Below, piece after piece: positions 1 through 9,006 of a stretch of 64,000 nucleotides of DNA. The stretch's first letter is position 1. The number at the start of each line of letters is the position of its first letter. Made by a program: the position numbers and the translations under genes. The notes under the pieces were generated by a model, which saw only the letters and a list, made by a program, of their open reading frames with translations, was not told where the DNA came from and did not search any database. Where the stretch lies: the NCBI RefSeq assembly GCF_013294005.1, contig NZ_JABSNK010000003.1:1-64000 (forward strand), written 5' to 3'. This DNA is from Flavobacterium gelidicaeli (GTDB lineage: Bacteria > Bacteroidota > Bacteroidia > Flavobacteriales > Flavobacteriaceae).

Positions 1-1230
1 TTTACCCATCGTTATTTGAATTTTGCAACTCTAAATTACGATTATTTTAAGAAGCCATTAATTTGGCTTCTTTTTTTATCGGACAACAATGATTCTAAAT
101 ATGATTTTGAGTTGTATTCTAATTTTACTTTTTTTTTGGATGATCCTATTAATGGTGATCAGATAAAGCAAAAGGAAAACCGTTCAATATATGGCATGAA
201 TGCCGAGTTAAATAAAAGTATAAAAAACAATAATTGGGATGTATTGTTCCAGTTGGGCGTTGGTTTTCGCTCTGATGCTGCTGTAGATACAGAGTTATCA
301 CATACTTTAAATAGAACTACCGTTCTTGAAAATTTAAAATTAGGGGATATTGATCAAACAAATGGTTTTACGTATCTAAACACCGAGTTTAAATTTGGAA
401 AACTACTTATTAATCCAGCAGTAAGAGTGGATTATTTTAAATTTAATTATCAAGATAAATTACAAACGGCTTACAAAACGCAAACAGAAACTGAAGTGAA
501 AGTTTCGCCAAAGCTGAATTTTATTTATTCTCAAAATAATGACTTACAATTTTATCTAAAGTCAGGAATTGGTTTCCATTCAAATGATACGAGAGTGGTG
601 GTGCAAAACGATGGTAAACAAGTCTTACCCACTGCAATTGGCACTGACTTAGGGACGATTTGGAAACCTTTTCCTAAATTATTAGTTAACTCAGCGCTGT
701 GGTATTTGTACTTAGAGCAAGAGTTTGTATATGTAGGTGATGCAGGAATTATTGAGCCTAGCGGAAAAACTAGAAGAATGGGAGTGGATTTAGGATTGCG
801 TTATCAGTTAAATAACTGGTTGTATTTTGACGCTGACGCAAATTATACTTATGCACGTAGTATTGACGAAGCTAAAGGCGAAGATTACATTCCGCTTGCA
901 CCAGACTTTACTTCGACTGCTGGATTGAGCTTTCAAAAATGGAAAGGATTCTCTGGAGGGTTGCGTTACCGTTATTTAAAAAGCCGTCCCGCTAATGAAG
1001 ATAATTCGATTGTTGCAAAAGGGTATGCAATAGCCGACTTTAATATTAACTACCAATATAAAAGTGTGACGTTTGGGGTATCAATTGAAAACCTTTTTGA
1101 CACAGAGTGGAATGAAACACAATTCGCAACCGAATCAAGATTGCAAAACGAACCCAATAGTGTTGAAGAAATACACTTTACCCCAGGAACACCGTTTTTT
1201 ATGAAAGGAAAAATTACCTATACTTTTTAG
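1..1230 (+). CDS. TonB-dependent receptor, C-terminal part (5' truncated by window edge)
   Basis: The frame is open from base 1, so this is the 3' part of a longer gene and its start lies outside the window. About 409 residues are visible. They consist of alternating amphipathic strands such as those around FNINYQYKSVTFGVSIENLF, the usual C-terminal strands of an outer membrane TonB-dependent receptor barrel. The protein ends in an aromatic residue (KITYTF), which is typical of the barrel insertion signal. Such receptors import siderophores, cobalamin or oligosaccharides across the outer membrane using TonB energy. The substrate cannot be told because the plug domain is missing. A strong terminator follows. 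Confidence 0.85.
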   Translation, partial: FTHRYLNFATLNYDYFKKPLIWLLFLSDNNDSKYDFELYSNFTFFLDDPINGDQIKQKENRSIYGMNAELNKSIKNNNWDVLFQLGVGFRSDAAVDTELSHTLNRTTVLENLKLGDIDQTNGFTYLNTEFKFGKLLINPAVRVDYFKFNYQDKLQTAYKTQTETEVKVSPKLNFIYSQNNDLQFYLKSGIGFHSNDTRVVVQNDGKQVLPTAIGTDLGTIWKPFPKLLVNSALWYLYLEQEFVYVGDAGIIEPSGKTRRMGVDLGLRYQLNNWLYFDADANYTYARSIDEAKGEDYIPLAPDFTSTAGLSFQKWKGFSGGLRYRYLKSRPANEDNSIVAKGYAIADFNINYQYKSVTFGVSIENLFDTEWNETQFATESRLQNEPNSVEEIHFTPGTPFFMKGKITYTF

Positions 1231-1264
1231 GCAAAGAATTTATAATTTGTTTGTTTTTGTTACT

Positions 1265-1298
1265 AAGCCCAGCTTTGTTTGTTTTGCTGGGCTTTTTT
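1265..1298 (+). terminator. Intrinsic terminator after TonB receptor gene
   Basis: A 9 bp perfect stem, AAGCCCAGC (1265-1273) with GCTGGGCTT (1286-1294), is followed by a T run. It lies 35 bp after the receptor stop codon. Confidence 0.85.
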
Positions 1299-1371
1299 AT
1301 GTCCATTAATTAATGAGAACAATGGAGGTATTATCATGCTAATTACTTAATTTTATAACGAAATAGAAACC

Positions 1372-1959
1372 ATGAAAAAATTAGTCTTGATTACTTGCAG
1401 TGCATTACTCTTAATGGCTCATTACACACAAGCACAAAATAAAAAGCACCTAAAAATAAATTCAGAAAAAACAATGATAAAACAAAATATATATCAGTTT
1501 AAAGTAACCGATTTATCAGGTGAAATATTTGACTTCGCAAGTCTAAAAGGTAAAAAAGTCATGATTGTTAATACAGCTTCAAAATGCGGGTTAACACCAC
1601 AATACAAAGATCTGGAAGCAATTTACAAAGTATACGGAACTAAAGATTTTGTTATAATAGGTTTCCCAGCTAATAATTTTGCATCACAAGAACCAGGAAC
1701 TAACGAGGAGATCGCTACTTTTTGTCAAATGAATTACGGAGTTACTTTTCCTATGATGGATAAAGTATCTGTAAAAGGTGATGATATGTGCGCGGTTTAT
1801 GAGTTTTTAACTCAAAAAGAAAAAAATGGTTTTCAAGATTCTGATGTGGAGTGGAACTTCCAGAAATACTTGATTAATAAAAACGGAGAACTAGAAAAAG
1901 TAATATCTCCAAAAACATTACCTACAGATCCATCAGTTATTGACTGGATTAAAGCATAA
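1372..1959 (+). CDS. Secreted glutathione peroxidase (thioredoxin-type, Cys)
   Basis: This is a peroxide-reducing enzyme of the glutathione peroxidase family, 195 residues long. The first 22 residues form a signal peptide ending in AQ, so it acts in the periplasm or at the envelope. Family motifs are clear: NTASKCG with peroxidatic Cys72 (cysteine, not selenocysteine), FPANNF, Gln106, FCQMNYGVTFP with a likely resolving Cys118, and WNF with Trp161 and Asn162. The presence of Cys118 suggests recycling by thioredoxin rather than glutathione, as in other bacterial members. It is a single gene between terminators. ATG was chosen because it gives a full signal peptide. Confidence 0.93.
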   Translation: MKKLVLITCSALLLMAHYTQAQNKKHLKINSEKTMIKQNIYQFKVTDLSGEIFDFASLKGKKVMIVNTASKCGLTPQYKDLEAIYKVYGTKDFVIIGFPANNFASQEPGTNEEIATFCQMNYGVTFPMMDKVSVKGDDMCAVYEFLTQKEKNGFQDSDVEWNFQKYLINKNGELEKVISPKTLPTDPSVIDWIKA

Positions 1960-1967
1960 AAATAGTG

Positions 1968-2020
1968 AAAAATGCTAATTCCTACTCCTAATTAATTTAA
2001 GAGAAGGAATTAGCATTTTT
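1968..2020. terminator. Bidirectional terminator between convergent genes
   Basis: A 15 bp perfect inverted repeat (1968-1982 with 2006-2020) has an A run on the left and a T run on the right. It can stop both the peroxidase transcript and the converging acetyltransferase transcript, whose stop codon starts at 2021. Confidence 0.85.
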
Positions 2021-2518
2021 CTATTTCAAAATCAGTTGCATAAAAACCGAGTGCAACCAGCGCTCAAATTTCCATCCTGATTCTTTGATTAATCCTACCG
2101 TTTCAAAGCCGTATTTTTCATGAAAATCAACACTACTTTGATTTTCAGAATCTATCACTGCAATCATGGTGTGTATGCCTTGTTTTTTTGCAATAGCAAT
2201 CAATTCTAACAATAAAAGTTTGCCTATCCCTTTACCATGAATATCATTATTCACATAAACGGAATGCTCTACAGTAAATTTATAAGCTTCTTTAAATCTA
2301 AACTCACCGTACATTCCAAAACCAACAACAACACCGTCTAGCTCAGCTATAATAACAGGAAAACCTTTTTTGACTTTGTCTTCTAGCATTTCAAGTTGCG
2401 TTGCGTAACTTCTAATGTTGTAATCATAAAGCGCTGTAGAGTGTATGATATTATAATTTATAATGTCAAGTATGGCTTGAGTGTCTTCCGTTTTATAGTT
2501 TCTTAACTGGATATTCAT
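2021..2518 (-). CDS. GNAT-family N-acetyltransferase (phosphinothricin acetyltransferase-like)
   Basis: An acetyl-CoA dependent N-acetyltransferase of about 165 residues. The acetyl-CoA binding loop HGKGIGK (motif A) is followed by a long helix. An upstream EHSVYV strand and the C-terminal FHEKYGFETVG segment match the Pat/YncA-type subgroup, which acetylates small amines or amino acid analogues. The actual substrate is unknown. I start at the ATG at 2518 (MNIQLRNYK). The frame stays open upstream, but the only earlier candidate is a TTG seven codons further up. The gene converges on the peroxidase gene and shares its terminator. Confidence 0.88.
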   Translation of the reverse strand: MNIQLRNYKTEDTQAILDIINYNIIHSTALYDYNIRSYATQLEMLEDKVKKGFPVIIAELDGVVVGFGMYGEFRFKEAYKFTVEHSVYVNNDIHGKGIGKLLLLELIAIAKKQGIHTMIAVIDSENQSSVDFHEKYGFETVGLIKESGWKFERWLHSVFMQLILK

Positions 2519-2587
2519 AATAGTATTATTTGTTTCCAAAATTAAGAAAATTCAGTTAAAATAAAACGAAATGAGGATGCAAGTTTG

Positions 2588-2595
2588 TAACTTTG
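2588..2595 (+). promoter_or_regulatory. Candidate -7 promoter box for menD
   Basis: TAACTTTG fits the Bacteroidota -7 consensus TAnnTTTG and lies 61 bp before the menD ATG. No convincing -33 TTG was seen at the usual spacing, so this is a partial match. Confidence 0.45.
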
Positions 2596-2656
2596 CTTGG
2601 ATTAAGATTTCCAGTAGTTTTAAACTCGAAATCCTTAAAATTAAACTAAAAAAGGA

Positions 2657-4321
2657 ATGATTTACCCAAAAATACCCTTAGCGCAAAGCATTATCGAAAT
2701 TTGTCGTGCAAAAGGAATCACCACCATAGTAATCTCTCCAGGTTCTAGAAATGCACCGCTTACATTAGGATTTTCTACAAATACTAATTTTGAATGTTTT
2801 AGTATTGCTGATGAACGTTCGGCAGCATTTTTTGCGTTAGGAATAGCACAACAAAAAAAAGTACCAGTTGCCTTAGTTTGTAGTTCTGGCTCTGCTTTAT
2901 TAAATTATTACCCCGCTTTTGCCGAAGCATTCTACAGTCAAATTCCGCTAATTGTGATATCTGCTGATCGACCACAAAGTAAAATAGATATAGGGGATGG
3001 ACAAACCATTCGTCAAGAAAATGTTTATGCAAATCATTGTTTGTATAATGCCAATCTAACCGAAGAAGCTTCAGTTGTAAATGATCAATTAATTTGTGAA
3101 GCCATTGATACCGCCATTCAAGAAAGTGGACCCGTACACATCAATGCGCCTTTTGAAGAGCCATTGTATGAGACGGTTACTGCACTTTCGGTTTCGCCTG
3201 TAGTTACCGCTTCCGCAAAATTTACTCCTGCAATCACAACGAATGAATTGGCTCCATTTGGAGATATTTGGAACAAAGCAAGCAAGAAGATGATTCTAGT
3301 AGGAGTGAATCCACCTGAATTTGTAGAGCAAGCCATTATGGATCATCTAGCCACAGATCCTTCAATTATTGTAATGACAGAAACAACTTCTAATTTACAT
3401 CACCCTACATTTATTAATAACATAGACACCATAATTACGCCTTTTACACCAACAGATTTCGAGGATTTTTGTCCTGATATATTGCTAACTTTTGGAGGAA
3501 TGATTGTTTCTAAAAGAATCAAGGCTTTTCTACGTAAGTACAAACCAACTAATCACTGGCATATTGATACTTTAAGAGGTTACGATACCTTTGGTGCATT
3601 GACACATCATTTTAAAGTATGTCCTAACGTTTTCTTTAATGCTTTTATACCTTTGGTTGATACCAAAATAAAAAGTGATTATTTCCATAAAATGGATGCA
3701 ATAGTACAATTACGCAAGTTAAAAACAGAAGAATATTTAGCTCAAATTCCATTCTCCGACTTTAAAGTCTTTGAAAAGGTCATTCAGTCATTACCTAAAA
3801 ATTCCCAATTACAAGTCAGTAATAGTTCCGCCATTAGGTATGCGCAGTTAATTGATATTGATCCTTCAATTGAAGTATTTTGTAATCGAGGAACAAGTGG
3901 TATTGATGGAAGCACGTCTACGGCAATTGGTGCAGCTGTTGCCAATAAAAAGCAAACAGTATTCATTACCGGAGACATTGGTTTTTTATACGATAGTAAC
4001 GGCTTGTGGAATAATTATATTCCGAGAAATTTTAAAATTGTTTTGATCAATAATGGAGGAGGGGGAATATTTAGAATTCTGCCTGGTCATGAAGAAACAG
4101 AAGTATTTAATACTTTCTTTGAAACAGCACATGATCTAACTGCTGCGCATTTATCTAAAATGTACAATATGAATTACCATGCTGTAGCTAATGAAACTGA
4201 TTTAGTAGCATTGTTACCTGCATTTTTTGAAAATAATGAGAAACCAGCAATTTTAGAAGTGTTTACACCTACATTAATTAATGATAAGATATTGCTTCAA
4301 TTTTTTAAGGAATTGATCTAA
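2657..4321 (+). CDS. menD: 2-succinyl-5-enolpyruvyl-6-hydroxy-3-cyclohexene-1-carboxylate synthase
   Basis: MenD is a thiamine diphosphate enzyme that joins 2-oxoglutarate (after decarboxylation) to isochorismate in menaquinone synthesis. The length of 554 residues is normal for the family. The N-terminal pyrimidine-binding part has ISPGSRNAPL (27-36) and the activating Glu53 in ADERSAAFFALG. The C-terminal part has the diphosphate motif starting at TGDIGFLYDSNGLW and ending with NNGGGGIF, which is highly typical of MenD. It is a cytosolic enzyme. menB, menA and menC lie 4-12 kb downstream on the same strand but with other genes between, so they are not one simple operon. The start is ATG close behind an AAAGGA sequence. 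Confidence 0.96.
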   Translation: MIYPKIPLAQSIIEICRAKGITTIVISPGSRNAPLTLGFSTNTNFECFSIADERSAAFFALGIAQQKKVPVALVCSSGSALLNYYPAFAEAFYSQIPLIVISADRPQSKIDIGDGQTIRQENVYANHCLYNANLTEEASVVNDQLICEAIDTAIQESGPVHINAPFEEPLYETVTALSVSPVVTASAKFTPAITTNELAPFGDIWNKASKKMILVGVNPPEFVEQAIMDHLATDPSIIVMTETTSNLHHPTFINNIDTIITPFTPTDFEDFCPDILLTFGGMIVSKRIKAFLRKYKPTNHWHIDTLRGYDTFGALTHHFKVCPNVFFNAFIPLVDTKIKSDYFHKMDAIVQLRKLKTEEYLAQIPFSDFKVFEKVIQSLPKNSQLQVSNSSAIRYAQLIDIDPSIEVFCNRGTSGIDGSTSTAIGAAVANKKQTVFITGDIGFLYDSNGLWNNYIPRNFKIVLINNGGGGIFRILPGHEETEVFNTFFETAHDLTAAHLSKMYNMNYHAVANETDLVALLPAFFENNEKPAILEVFTPTLINDKILLQFFKELI

Positions 4322-4555
4322 AATCAAGAAATCATGTTTGGTAGAATACCTTTATTATGCTTTTGTTTTAACGAGAAATACCTCTTTGTTTTGTGTTTTA
4401 ATCTTTAAAAGCTTTGTTTTTATGTTTTTTATCGGATTTTTTAACTTATTATCTTTATTTTAAATAATTTTTGGTAAAATTATAGCTACTTTTTGAATAA
4501 ATCCTTAAATTTGAGATAATAAAAACCATTAACCTTAATTATTAAATATATTTTT

Positions 4556-4900
4556 ATGAGCAAGAGAGACGAATTAATTGTAAAATACGCAGCAGATTTA
4601 AAAGACAAATGTGGAGTAACTCCGGATATGGATTTATTGACCAAAGTAACTATTGGTTGTGGACCATCGATTTATAATGCTGATTCATCAACTGTTGCTG
4701 GTAGCCAACAATCAGAATTGGATACGGTTAAAAATAATTTTTTAATTAAAAAATTAGGATTAAAAGATGGACCTGATTTAGACGCAGCTATTGATGCAGT
4801 AATTGAAAAATACGGTCGTTCAAACAAAACAAAACATAGAGCTGTAGTTTACTACTTATTAGCTGTTCACTTTAAAAAAGAAAGTGTTTACAATAAATAA
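4556..4900 (+). CDS. DUF2853 family protein
   Basis: A soluble protein of 114 residues with no signal peptide or membrane segment. Its sequence (SKRDELIVKYAADLKDKCG at the N-terminus, KHRAVVYYLLAVHF near the C-terminus) matches the DUF2853 family as I know it from Bacteroidota and Proteobacteria. That family is small, mostly helical and without known function. A TAAATTTG box at 4506-4513 could be its -7 promoter element, and a terminator follows directly, so it is probably transcribed alone. Confidence 0.85.
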   Translation: MSKRDELIVKYAADLKDKCGVTPDMDLLTKVTIGCGPSIYNADSSTVAGSQQSELDTVKNNFLIKKLGLKDGPDLDAAIDAVIEKYGRSNKTKHRAVVYYLLAVHFKKESVYNK

Positions 4901-4920
4901 TACAAACCACATATAAATAA

Positions 4921-4947
4921 AAAAGCGCCTTAATGGCGCTTTTTTTT
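4921..4947. terminator. Bidirectional terminator
   Basis: AAAAGCGCC (4921-4929) pairs with GGCGCTTTT (4935-4943), with an A run before and a T run after. It separates the converging DUF2853 and M28 peptidase genes. Confidence 0.9.
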
Positions 4948-4964
4948 ATGGGTAAACTTTAAAT

Positions 4965-6317
4965 TTATCGTACAGGTATGGGAAAAATAGGCAAACTTGC
5001 ATGTCCTAACTCATCTACTGCTTGCACTGCAAAAAGAAAGTTATCTTTAGAATAAGGAATAGTTGCTCGAGTATCAGTTACAAAAACACTTTTCTGCCAG
5101 TTGGCATCAGAGGTTTCTCTAATTAATATTTGATAGCCATGAACTTTTTTATCATTTGCAGGTTTCCACGCTAAAGTAGAGAAATTAGTTAAATCTTTTA
5201 CTTCTATAACCACATTTGTAGGTGATTTAGGTGCCCAAGCTAAGTTAGCTAATGTAACTAAATTTGAAGCTGTAATTTTTCTGAGGTATTCAAAATCCAT
5301 GAATTCAGGAAGATCTCCATATTTAATTGCATTTTCTGTACGCAAATCTTGGTGTTGGTGGTCAAAATTTTCATTCATTTCACAAAAACGAACGGCTGTA
5401 AATCCATTTTGACTAAAAGGAGTGTGATCACCACCGCGTAAAAAACGGTCGTTTCTATACACAAGATTCACTTCAAGCTGTTCTACATATTGTTCAGTTA
5501 CGGTTTTAATATAGCGTGCTAATAATCTAGACGGACTATCATTGTCTCTATTTGTTAGTTTGCGCATTTTAGCTTCGTCCTCAGTTTCTAAATAGGGTGT
5601 TGCTTCACTAAAAACACGAAATTTAGTATTGTCTCTTAAGTTTGTTCCACTAGACAAACTATTTCCTATCATGTCATTATTAAGCATGGCAACAATATTC
5701 CATTTTTCTTGTTTGGCGACTTCGGCTAAATGTTTTGCACCGTACAAACCTTGTTCTTCTCCTGTAACAGCTACAAAAATTATTGTATAAGGAAAAGCTC
5801 TTTTACTCATAATTTTAGCAAGCTCCATCATAGCCGCTACACCTGAACCATCATCGTTAGCTCCTGGTGCGTCTGCTTTTGCATCCATAACATCAGTAAC
5901 TCTAGAGTCTATATGTCCACTAACAATAAGTACACGGTCATCTGCAGGATCAGTTCCTTTTAAGGTAGCCATTACATTAGCAAGTTGGCTGTCTTTTGCA
6001 ATGCGTTTGCCATCGGCTTTTACATCAAAAAAATCCATAGTAGTGGTTAATCTTCCATTTGAAGCCAACGCATATTTTTCAAACTCCAACTTTACCCAGC
6101 GTTGTGCTGCTCCAATTCCGCGACTGTTACTTTTAGTGTCGCTTAGGGTATGGCGGGTTCCAAAAGAAACGAGCTTTTTTACAGTGGCTTCAAGGTTATC
6201 TGCTTTGATCTCAGTAACCATTTTTTTTATTTCAGGATCATCAACAGTAATTTGGGCTATAGTTATTTGCGTAAAGAAGAGCAATGCAAAAAGATAGAAA
6301 ATAGGTTTTGGATTCAT
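4965..6317 (-). CDS. Secreted M28-family zinc aminopeptidase
   Basis: An exported metallopeptidase of 450 residues. It has a signal peptide (1-22, ending IAQ) and an M28 catalytic domain in which all expected ligands are visible: His135 in SGHIDSR, Asp155 in GANDDGSG, catalytic Glu187 and metal-binding Glu188 in TGEEQG, Asp215 in NNDMIGNS and His298 in GGDHTPF. The last 90 residues (from about 362) look like a fibronectin type III-like domain. M28 enzymes with this layout cleave N-terminal amino acids from peptides in the periplasm or outside the cell. The substrate is not known. An 80-105 bp structured repeat lies upstream (6458-6561). Confidence 0.92.
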   Translation of the reverse strand: MNPKPIFYLFALLFFTQITIAQITVDDPEIKKMVTEIKADNLEATVKKLVSFGTRHTLSDTKSNSRGIGAAQRWVKLEFEKYALASNGRLTTTMDFFDVKADGKRIAKDSQLANVMATLKGTDPADDRVLIVSGHIDSRVTDVMDAKADAPGANDDGSGVAAMMELAKIMSKRAFPYTIIFVAVTGEEQGLYGAKHLAEVAKQEKWNIVAMLNNDMIGNSLSSGTNLRDNTKFRVFSEATPYLETEDEAKMRKLTNRDNDSPSRLLARYIKTVTEQYVEQLEVNLVYRNDRFLRGGDHTPFSQNGFTAVRFCEMNENFDHQHQDLRTENAIKYGDLPEFMDFEYLRKITASNLVTLANLAWAPKSPTNVVIEVKDLTNFSTLAWKPANDKKVHGYQILIRETSDANWQKSVFVTDTRATIPYSKDNFLFAVQAVDELGHASLPIFPIPVR

Positions 6318-6457
6318 TTGTTTAGGGTATTTGTGTTTGAAAATTTAAAAATAAGTAAAAAATTAAGGTTTATAAGCAGTAAAAATAAATTTAATAGTTG
6401 TTTAAGCTTTTGGGGAGTTGTTTGTGTTCGTTATTCAATAAAAAAGGAGTTGTTAAT

Positions 6458-6561
6458 TAGCCCTGATGGGAGCAAGTATCCTTTTTTGGCTGGTGTTCAG
6501 CCAAAAAGATACTGCGTACAGCAGGACAAATCGTGTTTTTGAAAAGGATAGTTGCTGCTCC
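6458..6561 (-). repeat. Structured intergenic element, copy A
   Basis: Read on the - strand, this runs from GGAGCAGCAAC to ATCAGGGCTA. Between these ends it has a variable palindrome in which AGTATCTTTTTGGCTG can pair with CAGCCAAAAAAGGATACT. The same end boxes occur at 12845, 40890 and, more divergent, at 60648. It sits upstream of the M28 peptidase gene. Function is unknown. Confidence 0.75.
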
Positions 6562-6597
6562 TATATAAAATAACTAGTAATTATGGGCTAGTGTGGG

Positions 6598-6625
6598 TTT
6601 GTTATTTTCAAACTTCGTACCTTTG
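6598..6625 (+). promoter_or_regulatory. Candidate promoter for the CvfB-like gene
   Basis: TTTG at 6598-6601 and TACCTTTG at 6618-6625 match the Bacteroidota -33 and -7 boxes. The spacer is 16 bp, slightly shorter than usual. The -7 box lies 21 bp before the ATG, so the leader would be very short. Confidence 0.55.
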
Positions 6626-6646
6626 CGCTTTAGAAATTGAAAGAAT

Positions 6647-7501
6647 ATGATTGAAATAGGAAAATACAATACGCTTACCATTTTACGAGATACCAAAGTG
6701 GGATTATTTTTAGGGAATCCTGAAGAAGATCCTGAAGGAATACATGACATTTTGTTGCCTAATAAATACGTTCCAAACGAATTTGAAATAGGGGAAGAGC
6801 TCATTGTTTTTGTTTATTTGGATCATGAAGAACGTCCCGTTTCTACTACATTAGAACCGTATATTTTGTTGAATGAATTTGCGCTTTTACGTGTGAATTA
6901 TGTCAACCAAATAGGTGCTTTTATGGATTGGGGAATGGAAAAAGATATTTTAGTTCCGTTTAAAGAGCAAGCACGTCCTATGGAAAAAGGAAAACGTTAC
7001 TTGGTTTACCTTTATATGGATGAAAAAACTAACCGTCTTGTTGCTTCAAGTAAGACCAACCAGTTCTTAAAAAATGAAGAGCTTACGGTAGAAAAAGGAG
7101 AAGAAGTAGAGTTGATTGTTTCGCATATTACTGAAATTGGAATTAATGTTATTATCAATGAGCGTCACAAAGGATTGCTTTATAAAGATGAGGTTTATGA
7201 TGATGCAATTCGTACAGGAGACCGTATGCGTGGCTACATCAAGAACATTCGTCCTGATAATAAAATTGATGTTGCATTGCAAATTCAAGGTTATGAAAGC
7301 ATTGAGCCTAATGCCGACTTGATTTTAGATGAATTGAGAGCGAGCCGTGGTTTTTTACGCCTTACAGATAGTTCTCACCCTGAAGATATTAAAACTGTGT
7401 TGAAAATGAGCAAGAAAACGTTCAAGAAAGCGATAGGTGCTTTATATAGAGAAAAATTAATTGAAATTAAAGAAGACGGAATTTACTTGATTAAGGAGTA
7501 A
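6647..7501 (+). CDS. CvfB-like S1-domain RNA-binding protein
   Basis: A cytosolic protein of 284 residues built of repeated S1-like beta barrels and ending in a winged-helix-like segment (KTVLKMSKKTFKKAIGALY). The order of elements and motifs such as GLFLGN, VNQIGAFMDWG and ERHKGLLYKDEV match the CvfB/YitL family, named for conserved virulence factor B of Staphylococcus. Family members bind RNA. No catalytic residues are expected. A terminator hairpin follows within 30 bp. The start is ATG behind a candidate promoter. Confidence 0.88.
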   Translation: MIEIGKYNTLTILRDTKVGLFLGNPEEDPEGIHDILLPNKYVPNEFEIGEELIVFVYLDHEERPVSTTLEPYILLNEFALLRVNYVNQIGAFMDWGMEKDILVPFKEQARPMEKGKRYLVYLYMDEKTNRLVASSKTNQFLKNEELTVEKGEEVELIVSHITEIGINVIINERHKGLLYKDEVYDDAIRTGDRMRGYIKNIRPDNKIDVALQIQGYESIEPNADLILDELRASRGFLRLTDSSHPEDIKTVLKMSKKTFKKAIGALYREKLIEIKEDGIYLIKE

Positions 7502-7528
7502 TTAAATCTTAGAATTGATATAAAAAAA

Positions 7529-7560
7529 AGAAAGACTAATCGTTGCCGGTTAGTCTTTCT
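7529..7560 (+). terminator. Intrinsic terminator after the CvfB-like gene
   Basis: AGAAAGACTAA (7529-7539) pairs with TTAGTCTTTCT (7550-7560), an 11 bp perfect stem. The following T run is weak. Confidence 0.7.
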
Positions 7561-8093
7561 ATTTATAACACCTTATGAATTGCGTGTTATAGTTGCATTT
7601 TGCAAAGCCATTACTTTATAATGTCTTACTTTTAAGTCTTTACCTTTTTTTACTTATTAAATAAAATTGAGGCTCAAATTCACATTATTGCCATCTGGTT
7701 GCTATTATTACGAGTAGATTTTACTTTTTCATTTTATTGATTAGTGTATAATCAAAGTATAGTAATCTACTTTTTAACCTTAGGGGTTACTATTGAAATA
7801 TCCTTATTTCGTTTAATAAGTTCCTATTGGGCTCTTTTTCTTCGATTTTTAATTTGAGTACCGTGCAAAAAAGAGTGGTAAAGCAATTTGAATTTTTCAA
7901 AAGCATTCTTTTTTTTAGGTTAATAAATCAGTTAAAATAAAATAACCAACTGTATTGTGTTGATTAACAGTTATAAAATTAGTGAAAAATACAATTGCAA
8001 ACTGTTAAAAGTATATTTTTTTTTCTAATTTTTTTTTATTAGAAAATGGAATGAGCGATTTAGTTCAGCTTTAGCTATTGTTGAATGTTGTAA
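7561..8093. other. Gene-free stretch before menB
   Basis: About 530 bp of very AT-rich DNA with stops in all frames. I see no RNA gene or repeat here. It is long for an intergenic gap in this window. Confidence 0.5.
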
Positions 8094-8121
8094 AGTGTAA
8101 AAAATGATTTAATTTTACACT
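8094..8121. promoter_or_regulatory. Inverted repeat in the menB leader
   Basis: AGTGTAAAA (8094-8102) and TTTTACACT (8113-8121) form a perfect 9 bp inverted repeat with a 10 bp centre, ending 21 bp before the menB ATG. It could be an operator or an RNA hairpin near the ribosome site. It is not a terminator because no T run follows. Confidence 0.5.
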
Positions 8122-8142
8122 ATAAAATTTAAAACTCATATA

Positions 8143-8973
8143 ATGGACTGGATAACTGCTAGAGAATTTGAAGATATAACCTATAAGAAATGTAATGGCG
8201 TTGCACGTATTGCATTTAATAGACCTGATGTGCGCAATGCTTTTAGACCTAAAACAACAGCGGAATTATACCAAGCTTTTTATGACGCTCAAGAGGACAC
8301 CTCGATAGGAGTGGTTTTACTTTCGGCAGAAGGGCCTTCGTCAAAAGATGGCGTTTATTCTTTTTGTAGTGGAGGAGATCAAAATGCAAGAGGACATCAA
8401 GGATATGTAGGTGAGGATGGACAACACCGTCTAAATATATTAGAGGTACAACGCTTAATTCGTTTTATGCCAAAAGTAGTTATTGCTGTAGTTCCAGGTT
8501 GGGCTGTAGGTGGTGGACATAGTTTGCATGTAGTGTGTGATATGACTCTTGCGAGTAAAGAACATGCCATTTTTAAACAAACAGATGCTGATGTAACTAG
8601 CTTTGACGGTGGTTATGGGTCGGCTTATTTAGCTAAAATGGTAGGGCAGAAGAAAGCCAGAGAAATTTTCTTTTTAGGTCGCAATTACAATGCTCAAGAA
8701 GCAATGGATATGGGGATGGTAAATGCCGTAATCCCGCATGCTGAATTAGAAGACACCGCTTATGAGTGGGCGCAAGAAATATTAGGAAAATCTCCTATGG
8801 CGATCAAAATGTTAAAATTTGCAATGAACCTTACTGATGATGGTATGGTTGGACAACAAGTTTTTGCTGGTGAGGCAACTCGTTTAGCGTATATGACTGA
8901 AGAGGCTAAGGAAGGTAGAAACGCATTTCTTGAAAAACGCAAGCCAAACTTTGAGAAAAAATGGTTGCCATAA
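8143..8973 (+). CDS. menB: 1,4-dihydroxy-2-naphthoyl-CoA synthase
   Basis: MenB is a crotonase-fold enzyme that closes the second ring of the naphthoquinone from o-succinylbenzoyl-CoA. The protein has 276 residues, normal for the family. Diagnostic parts are FNRPDVRNAFRP near the N-terminus, the oxyanion segment FCSGGDQ, PGWAVGGGHSLHVVCD, and the C-terminal RNAFLEKRKPNF. The GGDQ motif separates MenB from fatty acid enoyl-CoA hydratases. It is cytosolic. The next gene starts 33 bp later on the same strand. Confidence 0.96.
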   Translation: MDWITAREFEDITYKKCNGVARIAFNRPDVRNAFRPKTTAELYQAFYDAQEDTSIGVVLLSAEGPSSKDGVYSFCSGGDQNARGHQGYVGEDGQHRLNILEVQRLIRFMPKVVIAVVPGWAVGGGHSLHVVCDMTLASKEHAIFKQTDADVTSFDGGYGSAYLAKMVGQKKAREIFFLGRNYNAQEAMDMGMVNAVIPHAELEDTAYEWAQEILGKSPMAIKMLKFAMNLTDDGMVGQQVFAGEATRLAYMTEEAKEGRNAFLEKRKPNFEKKWLP

Positions 8974-9006
8974 AACTTTCAATATTTTAAAATTTAAATA
9001 ATTTAC

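Noticed and set aside
6001-6542. Overlapping + strand open frames opposite the M28 peptidase
   Set aside because: They are shadows of a strongly supported - strand gene and show no recognisable domains or signal peptide.
7561-8142. Possible small RNA gene in the long gap before menB
   Set aside because: Apart from the short inverted repeat no stable structure or conserved RNA motif was seen.
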